8,603 bases of DNA from Bacillota bacterium. Lineage in GTDB: Bacteria > Bacillota > Clostridia > Acetivibrionales > DTU013. A model generated the notes under the pieces. It worked only from the letters and a program-made list of their open reading frames with translations. It was not told the DNA's origin and searched no databases. Both the position numbers and the translations under genes were made by a program. Where the stretch lies: assembly GCA_023435925.1 (NCBI GenBank), contig JAEZLF010000104.1:1-8603 (forward strand). The letters are read 5' to 3'. Positions 1 to 5,629 of this stretch are shown here, piece after piece. Numbering within the stretch: position 1 is the first letter of the stretch; every line of letters begins with the position of its first letter.

Positions 1-21
1 AAGCAGACGGTCAAGTTTCAT
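1..21 (-). CDS. Start of a YafY/WYL-type regulator, cut by the window edge
   Basis: Only seven codons (MKLDRLL) are inside the window, reading leftward off the edge. They match the first residues of the complete WYL regulator at 333-1241 (MKIDRLI) almost exactly, and this is the usual opening of helix-turn-helix regulators of the YafY type. A ribosome binding site (CGGAGGG, plus-strand 28-34) sits six bases before the ATG. The start lies inside the last codons of the MmcQ/YjbR-like short ORF at 11-94, in another frame, so the two would be translationally linked. The call rests on a very short stretch plus the good ribosome binding site. The rest of the gene is needed to confirm it. Confidence 0.5.
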
Positions 22-94
22 ATACTGCCCTCCGAAAACCTTCATAAGAGCCGGGCTTAGTTACGCAGTAATCGTTTATTTGTTTGTTTACCAT
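11..94 (-). pseudogene. MmcQ/YjbR-like N-terminal fragment (27 codons)
   Basis: A short ORF with its own strong ribosome binding site (AAGGAGTG, plus-strand 102-109). Its residues 6-18 (INDYCVTKPGSYE) resemble the start of MmcQ/YjbR family proteins, which typically begin with an '-EYC-xxKPGAYEDFPFG-' stretch. These are small proteins of the CyaY-like fold, about 115 residues long, often encoded near DNA-binding regulators. Here the similarity ends after about 20 residues, and the frame stops inside the start of the WYL-type regulator at 1-21. The simplest reading is that an MmcQ/YjbR gene lost most of its length by deletion and left its promoter, ribosome binding site and first codons to serve the regulator. 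It could instead be a functional leader peptide. The family assignment comes from a short match and is uncertain. Confidence 0.4.
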
Positions 95-100
95 AATATA

Positions 101-109
101 ACACTCCTT
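101..109 (-). promoter_or_regulatory. Ribosome binding site of the MmcQ/YjbR-like fragment
   Basis: The minus strand reads AAGGAGTGT, followed by six bases and the ATG at 94-92. It is a near-consensus Shine-Dalgarno sequence and fixes the start of the short ORF. It argues that the fragment was once, or still is, translated. Confidence 0.5.
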
Positions 110-116
110 GCTATCC

Positions 117-122
117 ATTATA
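117..122 (-). promoter_or_regulatory. -10 box (TATAAT) of the leftward transcript
   Basis: The minus strand has a consensus TATAAT preceded by TGTGC, 22 bases upstream of the short ORF's start codon. No good -35 hexamer is found at 16-18 bases. The expected -35 position falls inside the dyad at 129-154, which suggests a promoter controlled by a protein bound there. The 5' untranslated region would be short, about 15-20 bases. Confidence 0.5.
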
Positions 123-128
123 GCACAT

Positions 129-154
129 GAACACGACAACTATATGTCATGTTC
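129..154. promoter_or_regulatory. 26-bp dyad, probable regulator-binding site
   Basis: The left arm GAACACGACA (129-138) and the right arm TGTCATGTTC (145-154) are inverted repeats with one mismatch in ten, separated by six bases. The centre-to-centre spacing of the half-sites is 16 bp, close to one and a half helical turns. The dyad overlaps where the -35 box of the leftward promoter (-10 at 117-122) must lie. The position is what one expects of an operator for the WYL-type regulator encoded just downstream, acting on its own promoter. The dyad is directly visible; the binding protein is an inference. Confidence 0.5.
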
Positions 155-266
155 TCTTTTTTATAATGAGCGAGGGCACTAATTCTAAATTAATTTTTCG
201 TGGCCTCATAACGAATTCATGCTCGGCGTCAATATAATAAGATTTCATTCCCTAGCCGAGTAAATA

Positions 267-296
267 TTGTTACGTGTGGATTTATCTTGATATAAT
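267..296 (+). promoter_or_regulatory. Promoter of the WYL regulator gene
   Basis: A perfect -10 box TATAAT (291-296) is preceded, at an 18-base spacing, by TTGTTA (267-272), a four-of-six match to the -35 consensus. Transcription would start near 303, leaving a 5' untranslated region of about 30 bases. That contains the ribosome binding site GGGAGG (322-327), five bases before the ATG at 333. Confidence 0.55.
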
Positions 297-332
297 GTTT
301 AAGCAAGAAAAGCTGACTTTTGGGAGGCCTTT

Positions 333-1241
333 ATGAAAATAGACCGGCTTATAGCCATTACCATGTATTTGCTTAACCGGGAAATTGTAAGTAGCTCGGC
401 GTTGGCCGAGCGGTTTGAAGTTTCCAAACGGACAATACAGCGGGATATTGAAGCCCTGAATCAAGCTGGCATCCCAATTGCTTCCACATACGGAGCAGAT
501 GGCGGTTATGAGATCATGGATGGCTTCAAGCTTACAAAACAAATTGCCGGTGTGGATGATTACCTGAATATCATAACTGCACTCAAGGGACTCCGCACGG
601 CGTATGAAAACAACAAAATAAGTGCAACACTTGAAAAAGCTCTCACTATCATGCAGCGTGGCGAACAGCGGATTTTTGTTGATTTTTCCATTGCCAGGGA
701 GGGCATACTTGTAAATGATCACCTGCGCATGATTGAGAAAGCGATTTATGATAAAACCCTCCTGAGCATAGAATACGTCAACGCTGAGCAGATGGCATCA
801 ACGCGTATTGTAGAGCCCCTTGCTCTTTCTTATCAATGGTATGCCTGGTATATGTTTGCCTACTGTGTTGAAAAGCAAGATTACAGGCTGTTTAAACTAC
901 CGAGGATTTCAAAATGTGAACCTGTTTCAGGGACTTTTTCAAAGGAGCACAGAAACATTGAATGGCTGATGAAAAACAAATCCGGATCCGATCAAAGAAA
1001 GTATTATCATATCCGTTTGTTATGTAAAAATGAAATCCGCCAGCAAGCACTTGAGTATCTGAACAGCAATACCATTGAAGAACACGAAAATGGCGATTTT
1101 ATCATCACAATGAATGTCCCCTTTGAACACATGTGGATTTCACTTCTCATGGGTTTCGGAGATAAGGTACAGGTGCTTGAGCCAGACGAATTGAAAGCTA
1201 TGTTGAGGCAAAAAGCGGAGGAAATTTTGTCGATTTACTAA
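333..1241 (+). CDS. YafY-type transcriptional regulator (HTH_11 + WYL domain)
   Basis: A cytoplasmic DNA-binding protein of 302 residues, a normal length for the family. Residues 1-55 form a winged helix-turn-helix; the recognition helix is around 31-43 (SKRTIQRDIEALN), followed by a wing with the typical Gly-Gly-Tyr at 57-59. Residues about 130-197 are the WYL domain, with the core W172-Y173-M174, the family's WYL with Met in place of Leu, then an Asp-Tyr-Arg-x-Phe-Lys-x-x-Arg-Ile stretch at 183-192. Residues about 222-300 fit the C-terminal WCX extension. WYL domains are thought to sense nucleic acids or small ligands, but this protein's ligand is not known. It is transcribed divergently from a second regulator of the same kind at 1-21, from its own promoter at 267-296. 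The start is fixed by GGGAGG five bases upstream. The class is very secure; the regulated genes are unknown. Confidence 0.93.
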   Translation: MKIDRLIAITMYLLNREIVSSSALAERFEVSKRTIQRDIEALNQAGIPIASTYGADGGYEIMDGFKLTKQIAGVDDYLNIITALKGLRTAYENNKISATLEKALTIMQRGEQRIFVDFSIAREGILVNDHLRMIEKAIYDKTLLSIEYVNAEQMASTRIVEPLALSYQWYAWYMFAYCVEKQDYRLFKLPRISKCEPVSGTFSKEHRNIEWLMKNKSGSDQRKYYHIRLLCKNEIRQQALEYLNSNTIEEHENGDFIITMNVPFEHMWISLLMGFGDKVQVLEPDELKAMLRQKAEEILSIY

Positions 1242-1266
1242 ATGGTGACATACTGCTGTCGCCATT
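1241..1266. repeat. Hairpin directly after the WYL regulator gene
   Basis: AATGGTGACA (1241-1250) and TGTCGCCATT (1257-1266) pair over ten bases with one G-U pair and a six-base loop, beginning on the last base of the regulator's stop codon. It could stall or end transcription or protect the 3' end, but no run of T follows, so it is not a standard intrinsic terminator. The GGTGACA/TGTC core also resembles dispersed REP-like palindromes, and a second palindrome follows at 1286-1343. Confidence 0.5.
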
Positions 1267-1285
1267 GCCATGTTATCCTAATCAA

Positions 1286-1343
1286 AAGGGGACATTCCTC
1301 GACATATTAGGACGACCGGAAAAGTTTGGAGGTGTGTCCCCTT
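1286..1343. repeat. REP-like imperfect inverted repeat
   Basis: The left arm AAGGGGACATTCCTC (1286-1300) and the right arm GAGGTGTGTCCCCTT (1329-1343) pair at 13 of 15 positions around a 28-base loop. CCTAAT (1277-1282) and two copies of an ACATAT(AT)TTAGGA sequence (about 1302-1312 and 1344-1356) flank or lie inside the structure, so it has nested symmetry. GGGGACA/TGTCCCC palindromes of this type are, as I recall, found as dispersed REP-like elements mobilised by IS200-like (RAYT) transposases. No transposase is present here. The right edge runs into the ribosome binding site of the next gene, so folding could affect its translation. Confidence 0.55.
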
Positions 1344-1365
1344 ACATATATTAGGAGATGATTAA

Positions 1366-2319
1366 ATGAAGTTTTACGCAGAAAAGGATTTAGCGTTATG
1401 CGGGTTGGCCTGCGTTTTATGCAGCCAGGAGGATTGCCCCGGTTGCAAGGAAAGAGGCTGTAAGGAAGGGAGCGACTGCTCCGTCTATCAATGCGCCACA
1501 GGCAAAGGTCTTGACGGCTGCTATCAGTGCGATGAATTTCCCTGTGAGGAGAAAATGCTTCAAGGCGTTCGAAACAGAACGTTTAACCGGTATGCAAAAG
1601 AACATGGCAAACAGGCACTTCTTAACCGGTTACGCGACAACTTTGAAAAAGGTATCGTATACCATAAGTCAGACGGTTTAAAGGGTGATTATGATATGAT
1701 GGACACCGAAAATGAAATTATACAGCTTATTCAATTTGGCAAAAGAAATCCGTATGTAGAGTGTCCTGTTTTCGAAACAGAGAATTTTATCCTGCGGTTA
1801 GTTACAGAGGACGATGCTGCCGATCTGTTAATTTGCTATTCCGACACAAACGCCCGGCCAATTTTTAATTCCGACACTTGCACAAGCAATTTCTTTTACG
1901 ACACTTCCGATGAAATGAACAACTGTATAAAAATATGGTTAAGCAGCTACATCAATGAAGAATTTATAAGGTTTTCGATTATTGACAAGTGTTCCAGACA
2001 TGCTGTTGGTACTATCGAAATGTTTGGCATGATTGGAAAATACAAAACTAACCAGGACGCATGGCGAGCAGTGCAGCGGAGCGAAACGACCAGCCGGGGT
2101 ATACTCAGGCTTGATATTATGTCAAAGTATGAAGAAGCTGCATATTTAGATGAGTTGTTTACACTCTGTTTAAATGAATTTTTTGATTTGTTCACTGTCA
2201 ATCAGATCGTGACCAAAGCAATACCTCAAGCAGTCAAAAGAGTAAACATACTTAAAAAACTTGGTTTTGTGGTATATGATTTTCCGGAACGCGAGTATTA
2301 TTGGATGTGCAGCCGCTGA
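1366..2319 (+). CDS. DUF3795 zinc-finger-like domain fused to a GNAT acetyltransferase
   Basis: A 317-residue protein with two parts. Residues about 8-100 are rich in Cys: C12, C16, C19, C24, C27, C32, C38, C43, C52, C55 and C60, in the CGLxCxxC, CPGC and CxxCxxFPC arrangement of DUF3795, a domain of unknown function presumed to bind metal. Residues about 132-317 look like a GNAT N-acetyltransferase of the RimJ/RimL kind, opening with PVFETENFILRLVTEDDA and a 'VGTIEMFG' strand at 214-221, and ending with 'NILKKLGFVVYDF' (294-306), the usual last helix and strand. The substrate is unknown; a nitrogen on a small molecule or a protein N-terminus is typical of the family. AGGAG (1353-1357) lies eight bases before the ATG. 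The gene lies just downstream of the repeats at 1241-1343 and faces the GNAT gene at 2419-2874. Domain calls are firm for DUF3795 and good for GNAT. Confidence 0.85.
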   Translation: MKFYAEKDLALCGLACVLCSQEDCPGCKERGCKEGSDCSVYQCATGKGLDGCYQCDEFPCEEKMLQGVRNRTFNRYAKEHGKQALLNRLRDNFEKGIVYHKSDGLKGDYDMMDTENEIIQLIQFGKRNPYVECPVFETENFILRLVTEDDAADLLICYSDTNARPIFNSDTCTSNFFYDTSDEMNNCIKIWLSSYINEEFIRFSIIDKCSRHAVGTIEMFGMIGKYKTNQDAWRAVQRSETTSRGILRLDIMSKYEEAAYLDELFTLCLNEFFDLFTVNQIVTKAIPQAVKRVNILKKLGFVVYDFPEREYYWMCSR

Positions 2320-2418
2320 TAGCTGACAATGGCATAATCAAGTGCTTTGTATAGAGAAGCATAGCTACGCTTTAATTAATCTGAATCTGGGTCAGGTAGC
2401 AACACCTCTATCTCTAAT

Positions 2419-2874
2419 CTACAAACTGGATACCTCATATATCTTTGATTCTTCGCCCCATGGGTGAAAGCCATTTGCGATATGCTTCCACCCGTATTTT
2501 TCATAATAACCGTCATGAATGGTACACAGATACAGTTTTAAAAACCCCAGTTTGCCCGCCTCTACCCTGCCGTGCTCCAGCAGTTTTGATCCTAATAGTT
2601 GTCCTCTTTGGTCCTTATCTATAAATAGTGCACACAACCATGGATACAAGTCCTGACGGCTGATAAAATCATTTGTTATCAGCCCGTAACAGCCAACAAT
2701 CTCATCATCCTTAAGCATCAGATACCATCTGGGTAAAGGGCTATCAGTTGTAATACTATGTGAAATGCTGTCTGTATAAATTCTTCTGTCTAGTCCCCAC
2801 TTTGATGTAAAGTAATCAATTCCTCTTTCAAGAAACTCCGGGTTATCACGAATTCCGTAAATTTTTATACTCAT
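2419..2874 (-). CDS. GNAT family N-acetyltransferase
   Basis: A 151-residue cytoplasmic protein of normal GNAT length. Visible are the central strands 'WYLMLKDDEIVGCYGLI' (50-66), the strand 'WLCALFIDKDQRG' (79-91), the acetyl-CoA loop R90-G91-Q92-L93-L94-G95, and the closing 'YYEKYGWKHI' (123-132), common to the family. In the usual R-x-x-G-x-G loop the first Gly is replaced by Leu93, while the second (Gly95) is kept. An upstream in-frame ATG at 2973 has no ribosome binding site, whereas the ATG at 2874 has GGAGGT seven bases before it, so the shorter form is chosen. The substrate cannot be told. It converges with the DUF3795-GNAT gene, with 99 bases between the stop codons and no clear terminator there. 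Confidence 0.88.
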   Translation of the reverse strand: MSIKIYGIRDNPEFLERGIDYFTSKWGLDRRIYTDSISHSITTDSPLPRWYLMLKDDEIVGCYGLITNDFISRQDLYPWLCALFIDKDQRGQLLGSKLLEHGRVEAGKLGFLKLYLCTIHDGYYEKYGWKHIANGFHPWGEESKIYEVSSL

Positions 2875-3307
2875 TGTTATAACCTCCGATTCATTTTCCT
2901 TTTTGTACCACACTTCCGTCCTATTACCAGTTGCGTGACTCCGCGGAGCATTTAAAATATTGAGCTGCATCAAAGTAGCAGCTGAAGCTTTTCTAGTACT
3001 GAACGATCGTTTTTAAAGACCTGTGCAAATAGATCCTCTTTTCAAGATACCTCGATTATATCACTTGACCTTGCATCAAAGCCAATATGATACAGCCAGG
3101 TGATCCACCGGGGGGAAGCCGCTTTTACATTGATCTTATATCAGCACTTCTTTTCATTGCTCTATTTACCGACATACAAATCCCAATCTCAGCATGTATT
3201 AACAGATTAAGAAAGAAAAAGCATTGCATTTCCTAGTCTACAAGAATCCACGGTAAAAAAACAAGCTGCCCTTATCAAATCATATGAAATCTACAATATA
3301 TCAAACC
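2875..3307. other. Intergenic region with short palindromes
   Basis: No gene is seen here. The stretch holds the upstream region of the minus-strand GNAT gene and the downstream region of threonine aldolase. Two perfect 10-bp palindromes are present, CTCCGCGGAG (2939-2948) and AACGATCGTT (3002-3011). A small hairpin with arms AGCTGC and GCAGCT lies around 2965-2990. The only open stretch of note, on the minus strand at about 3045-3145, is some 30 codons long, has no start codon or ribosome binding site, and resembles no family I know. Confidence 0.5.
3055..3085 (-). promoter_or_regulatory. Possible promoter of the small GNAT gene
   Basis: The minus strand has a perfect TATAAT (3060-3055) with TTGGCT (3085-3080) upstream at a long, 19-base spacing. 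If used, it gives a leader of about 170 bases before the ATG at 2874, spanning the palindromes at 3002-3011 and 2939-2948. The poor -35 and the long spacing make this a weak call. Confidence 0.25.
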
Positions 3308-4351
3308 TCATATGCAAATTTCGCTTGATGCCAAAACAGCTTTCATGGAGTCTATGACGTAAGCAATATCATCTCTGGTTACCCAGTAGTGTGTAACATA
3401 TCTCATGACACCATTCTCTTCACCACTGATGACAACTCCCCTCTTAAACATCTCATCAACAAACCTATTCATATCCAACCCCGGATAGTTCATTTCAAAA
3501 AACACCATATTAATCTGGACGCTCTCTGGATCAACTTTGATTCCTGGGATTTTTGAAAGCTCCTGAGCAAGAAAGTATGCATTATCATGATCGTCATTAA
3601 GTCTGCCGGTCATTTTCTCAAGCGCCACCAGCCCTGCCGCAGCTAAAATGCCTGACTGGCGAAGACCCCCGCCCATTAGCTTCCTGCCCTTCCGTGCCCG
3701 TTCAATGAACTCCCTGCTTCCTGCAAGCATGGAACCAACCGGCGCACACAGACCTTTTGAGAGGCAAAACATGACCGAGTCACAATAGCGGGTAATTGCT
3801 CCCGCCTCAACCCTGAGAAAACTTGCTGCATTAAAGAGCCTCGCCCCATCAAGATGAACCGGTATATTGTGCTTTCTTGCAACATCATATATTGCTGACA
3901 TATTGTCAAGTGCAACGACTCTTCCATTTGCCAGGGCATTTTCAATACAGATCAGTCCGGTACTCGGAAGATGAATGTCTTCTCCCCTGATTTTCGATTC
4001 TATTTCGGAAGCGTTCAATCGCCCGTTTGCCCCTTTCAAGGTTCTTAGCTGAACCCCGGCGATAACAGCTGCTGCGCCCACTTCATGCTGTACAATATGG
4101 CAATCTTCTCCTAGAATAACCTCTGATCCTCTCCTGCAATGGGTAAGCAGCGCCAACTGGTTTCCAAAGGTGCCACTGGGTACAAATAGTGCGGCTTCTT
4201 TTCCAACTTTTTGGGCTGCGTACTCTTCTAATTTGTTTACGGTAGGATCATCTCTGTATACATCATCACCAACTTCTGCAATATACATAGCATCGCGCAT
4301 TTCCTGAGTCGGTTTGGTAACCGTATCGCTTCTCAAATCAATGACTTTCAT
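3308..4351 (-). CDS. ltaE: Low-specificity L-threonine aldolase
   Basis: A pyridoxal-phosphate enzyme that cleaves L-threonine or L-allo-threonine to glycine and acetaldehyde in the cytoplasm; it belongs to the beta-eliminating lyase family of fold-type I. At 347 residues it has the family's usual length. It opens with the signature MKVIDLRSDTVTKPT and continues with the phosphate-binding SGTFGNQ (59-65), His85, the Asp-Gly-Ala-Arg motif at 168-171, the PLP-binding Lys199 in 'CLSKGLCAPVGSM', and the 'LMGGGLRQSG' stretch at 225-234. All catalytic features are present. An earlier ATG at 4414 would add 21 residues, but AAGGAG (4365-4360) lies eight bases before the ATG at 4351 and the family starts there. 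The C_GCAxxG gene upstream ends 109 bases away on the same strand, so co-transcription is possible. No convincing terminator follows. Confidence 0.96.
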   Translation of the reverse strand: MKVIDLRSDTVTKPTQEMRDAMYIAEVGDDVYRDDPTVNKLEEYAAQKVGKEAALFVPSGTFGNQLALLTHCRRGSEVILGEDCHIVQHEVGAAAVIAGVQLRTLKGANGRLNASEIESKIRGEDIHLPSTGLICIENALANGRVVALDNMSAIYDVARKHNIPVHLDGARLFNAASFLRVEAGAITRYCDSVMFCLSKGLCAPVGSMLAGSREFIERARKGRKLMGGGLRQSGILAAAGLVALEKMTGRLNDDHDNAYFLAQELSKIPGIKVDPESVQINMVFFEMNYPGLDMNRFVDEMFKRGVVISGEENGVMRYVTHYWVTRDDIAYVIDSMKAVLASSEICI

Positions 4352-4460
4352 GTCCTTGGCTCCTTTATTCATAATGTTTTTCGAGCCTTCATCTGCCCTA
4401 CTGAACACCTGCAAATACTATAGATTTGTCTATCTCAATCATATCAATATCGAAATTTAT

Positions 4461-4874
4461 TTACAAGAATGCAGTCCGCTCCCTTTTTACTATCTTATCA
4501 AGGACTTCAGCCGCCTTTATTACGACGTTCCTGCATTTTAACTCCTCCGTCCTGTGCATCTCTTTAAGAGGAGCACAATCAATTGACCCCATTTCTTTCT
4601 TATACTCTTGAAAAAGCTCCTTAGTCAAATCCTTTATCCTGGTGCTCTCATGTGCCCGATTCTCGACAAACAACGCTCCCATTACCATGATGGCGGCTGT
4701 CAATGCACCACATTTGTCTTCAATTGCCATTCCGCCACCGAACCCAGAAGCAAGTTTAAGTGCTTCTTTATCCAAGCCCAGCTTATATGCAATATTTGCT
4801 CCCTGCAGTATCTTCTCTGCACAGTTCAAGTCTTCCTTTTCTCCAAAGCCTTGTTTTATTAATTCAGTCAGCAT
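4461..4874 (-). CDS. C_GCAxxG_C_C family protein (putative redox protein)
   Basis: A small cytoplasmic protein of 137 residues matching the C_GCAxxG_C_C family, which is predicted to be redox-active through conserved cysteines but has no settled function. The four family cysteines are visible: C18 in 'DLNCAE', C55 in 'EDKCGALTAA', C100 in 'GSIDCAPL' and C114 in 'ELKCRN'. The 'ASGFGGGM' stretch (42-49) is also typical. The defining CGAxxG motif has Ala60 where the last Gly is expected. An in-frame TTG sits 12 bases further upstream, but it overlaps the ribosome binding site GGAGGT (4884-4879), so the ATG at 4874 is used. The gene lies between the broken SRPBCC gene and threonine aldolase, all in the same direction. 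Confidence 0.85.
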   Translation of the reverse strand: MLTELIKQGFGEKEDLNCAEKILQGANIAYKLGLDKEALKLASGFGGGMAIEDKCGALTAAIMVMGALFVENRAHESTRIKDLTKELFQEYKKEMGSIDCAPLKEMHRTEELKCRNVVIKAAEVLDKIVKRERTAFL

Positions 4875-4955
4875 AAAAACCTCCAATTTATCGTTAATAT
4901 CTATATTACCAAGGAGTCCGGAGAATCACAATAGGCCGACAAGCGTTCAACAAAT

Positions 4956-5117
4956 TCAATCAGCTGGCATAAATTCGCACCTACCTATTTCTCCCAATGT
5001 TACCCATTCAGCGGCGTTATGCACGTTTAGCTTCAAGATGTTTACGTCTTCCCAAAGAGTTGCCCAGACTCTTTCTTTAGAAGCATTTACTTCAATTGAG
5101 AAGTTAATTTTTTTCAT
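4956..5117 (-). pseudogene. Broken second SRPBCC gene (N-terminal fragment)
   Basis: This 53-codon ORF starts 11 bases after the stop codon of the intact SRPBCC gene and has an excellent ribosome binding site (AAGGAGGG, five bases before the ATG). Its first 24 residues, from MKKINFSIEVNAS to ATLWED, are the typical opening of AHSA1/SRPBCC proteins of about 140-150 residues. After residue 24 the similarity is lost, and a stop follows at residue 54. A short open stretch in another frame (about 4984-4901, containing 'QLIEFVERLSAYCDSP') could be a further remnant or chance. The intact gene and this fragment probably formed a tandem pair of which the second was cut by deletion. A short novel ORF is the alternative. 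Confidence 0.6.
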
Positions 5118-5128
5118 AGTTGCCCTCC

Positions 5129-5545
5129 TTAATTATTTTCAACATACCTCTTAAAATTATCAAGGATCGCCTGCCAACCGGCTCTCTGCATTTCCAGAGA
5201 ATACACTTCCTCAGCTTCAAAGGTTTCTACAATTTTTACACATCCATCTTCTCCGGTAAATTCCATAACTACTTTTCTGCCATCATCCAGCGTAAAGGCA
5301 ATTTTCTTCCCTTTAATCACTTCGTCATAAATACCTGAAAAATGAAAGCTATGGCTTCCATCTCTTGCGGCCATTTTATAATTAAAAGCTCCGCCTGATT
5401 TTAAATTATTCTCAGCCGATGGTGTATACCAATCCTCAGATGCATGGTTCCATTCCATAATGTGTTCTGGAAGTGTCAACTTTTCCCATACCTGGTCAAT
5501 TGTTTGATTTACAATAGTTTCGATAGTAATTCTCGTTTTTTCCAT
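5129..5545 (-). CDS. AHSA1/START-like SRPBCC domain protein
   Basis: A 138-residue cytoplasmic protein of the SRPBCC (helix-grip) superfamily, AHSA1 subgroup, whose members hold small hydrophobic ligands; the ligand here is unknown. The opening 'ITIETIVNQTIDQVWEKLT' (6-24), the 'FHFSGIYDEVIKGKKIAF' stretch (67-84), 'LDDGRKVVMEF' (86-96) and the closing amphipathic helix ending 'GWQAILDNFKRYV' (123-135) are all as in the family, at full length. A purine-rich GGAG site lies upstream of the ATG. It follows the VOC gene with an 84-base gap and is itself followed after 11 bases by the broken SRPBCC copy. Genes of this kind often neighbour VOC/PhnB genes and YafY/WYL or ArsR regulators. Confidence 0.9.
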   Translation of the reverse strand: MEKTRITIETIVNQTIDQVWEKLTLPEHIMEWNHASEDWYTPSAENNLKSGGAFNYKMAARDGSHSFHFSGIYDEVIKGKKIAFTLDDGRKVVMEFTGEDGCVKIVETFEAEEVYSLEMQRAGWQAILDNFKRYVENN

Positions 5546-5629
5546 ATTCTACTCTCCTCTCCCCTTTGCCCTTCTTAATGGAGCTTAAACTAGCAATTCT
5601 CATTATTTTCGCAAGTCTTTATCCCGGTG

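Noticed and set aside
2340..2375. AAGC-TAGCTA-GCTT palindrome as a two-way terminator between convergent genes
   Set aside because: The stem is only four base pairs before mismatches and there is no clean T run on either strand.
2875..2973. In-frame 33-residue extension of the small GNAT protein
   Set aside because: The upstream ATG has no ribosome binding site and the added residues are not GNAT-like; GGAGGT stands properly before the ATG at 2874.
3045..3145. Minus-strand open stretch ending '-DIIEVS' as a possible gene remnant
   Set aside because: About 30 codons, no start codon or ribosome binding site, and no family I recognise.
3252..3275. A-run near 3255 as a terminator of threonine aldolase (minus strand)
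   Set aside because: The T run exists on the minus strand, but the preceding sequence forms only a three-base-pair stem.
4352..4414. 21-residue extension of threonine aldolase
   Set aside because: The family begins at MKVIDLRSDTVTKPT, and AAGGAG is correctly placed before that ATG.
4642..5154. Plus-strand 170-codon reading frame
   Set aside because: It runs opposite to the C_GCAxxG gene and SRPBCC fragment, has no ribosome binding site and no family-like sequence.
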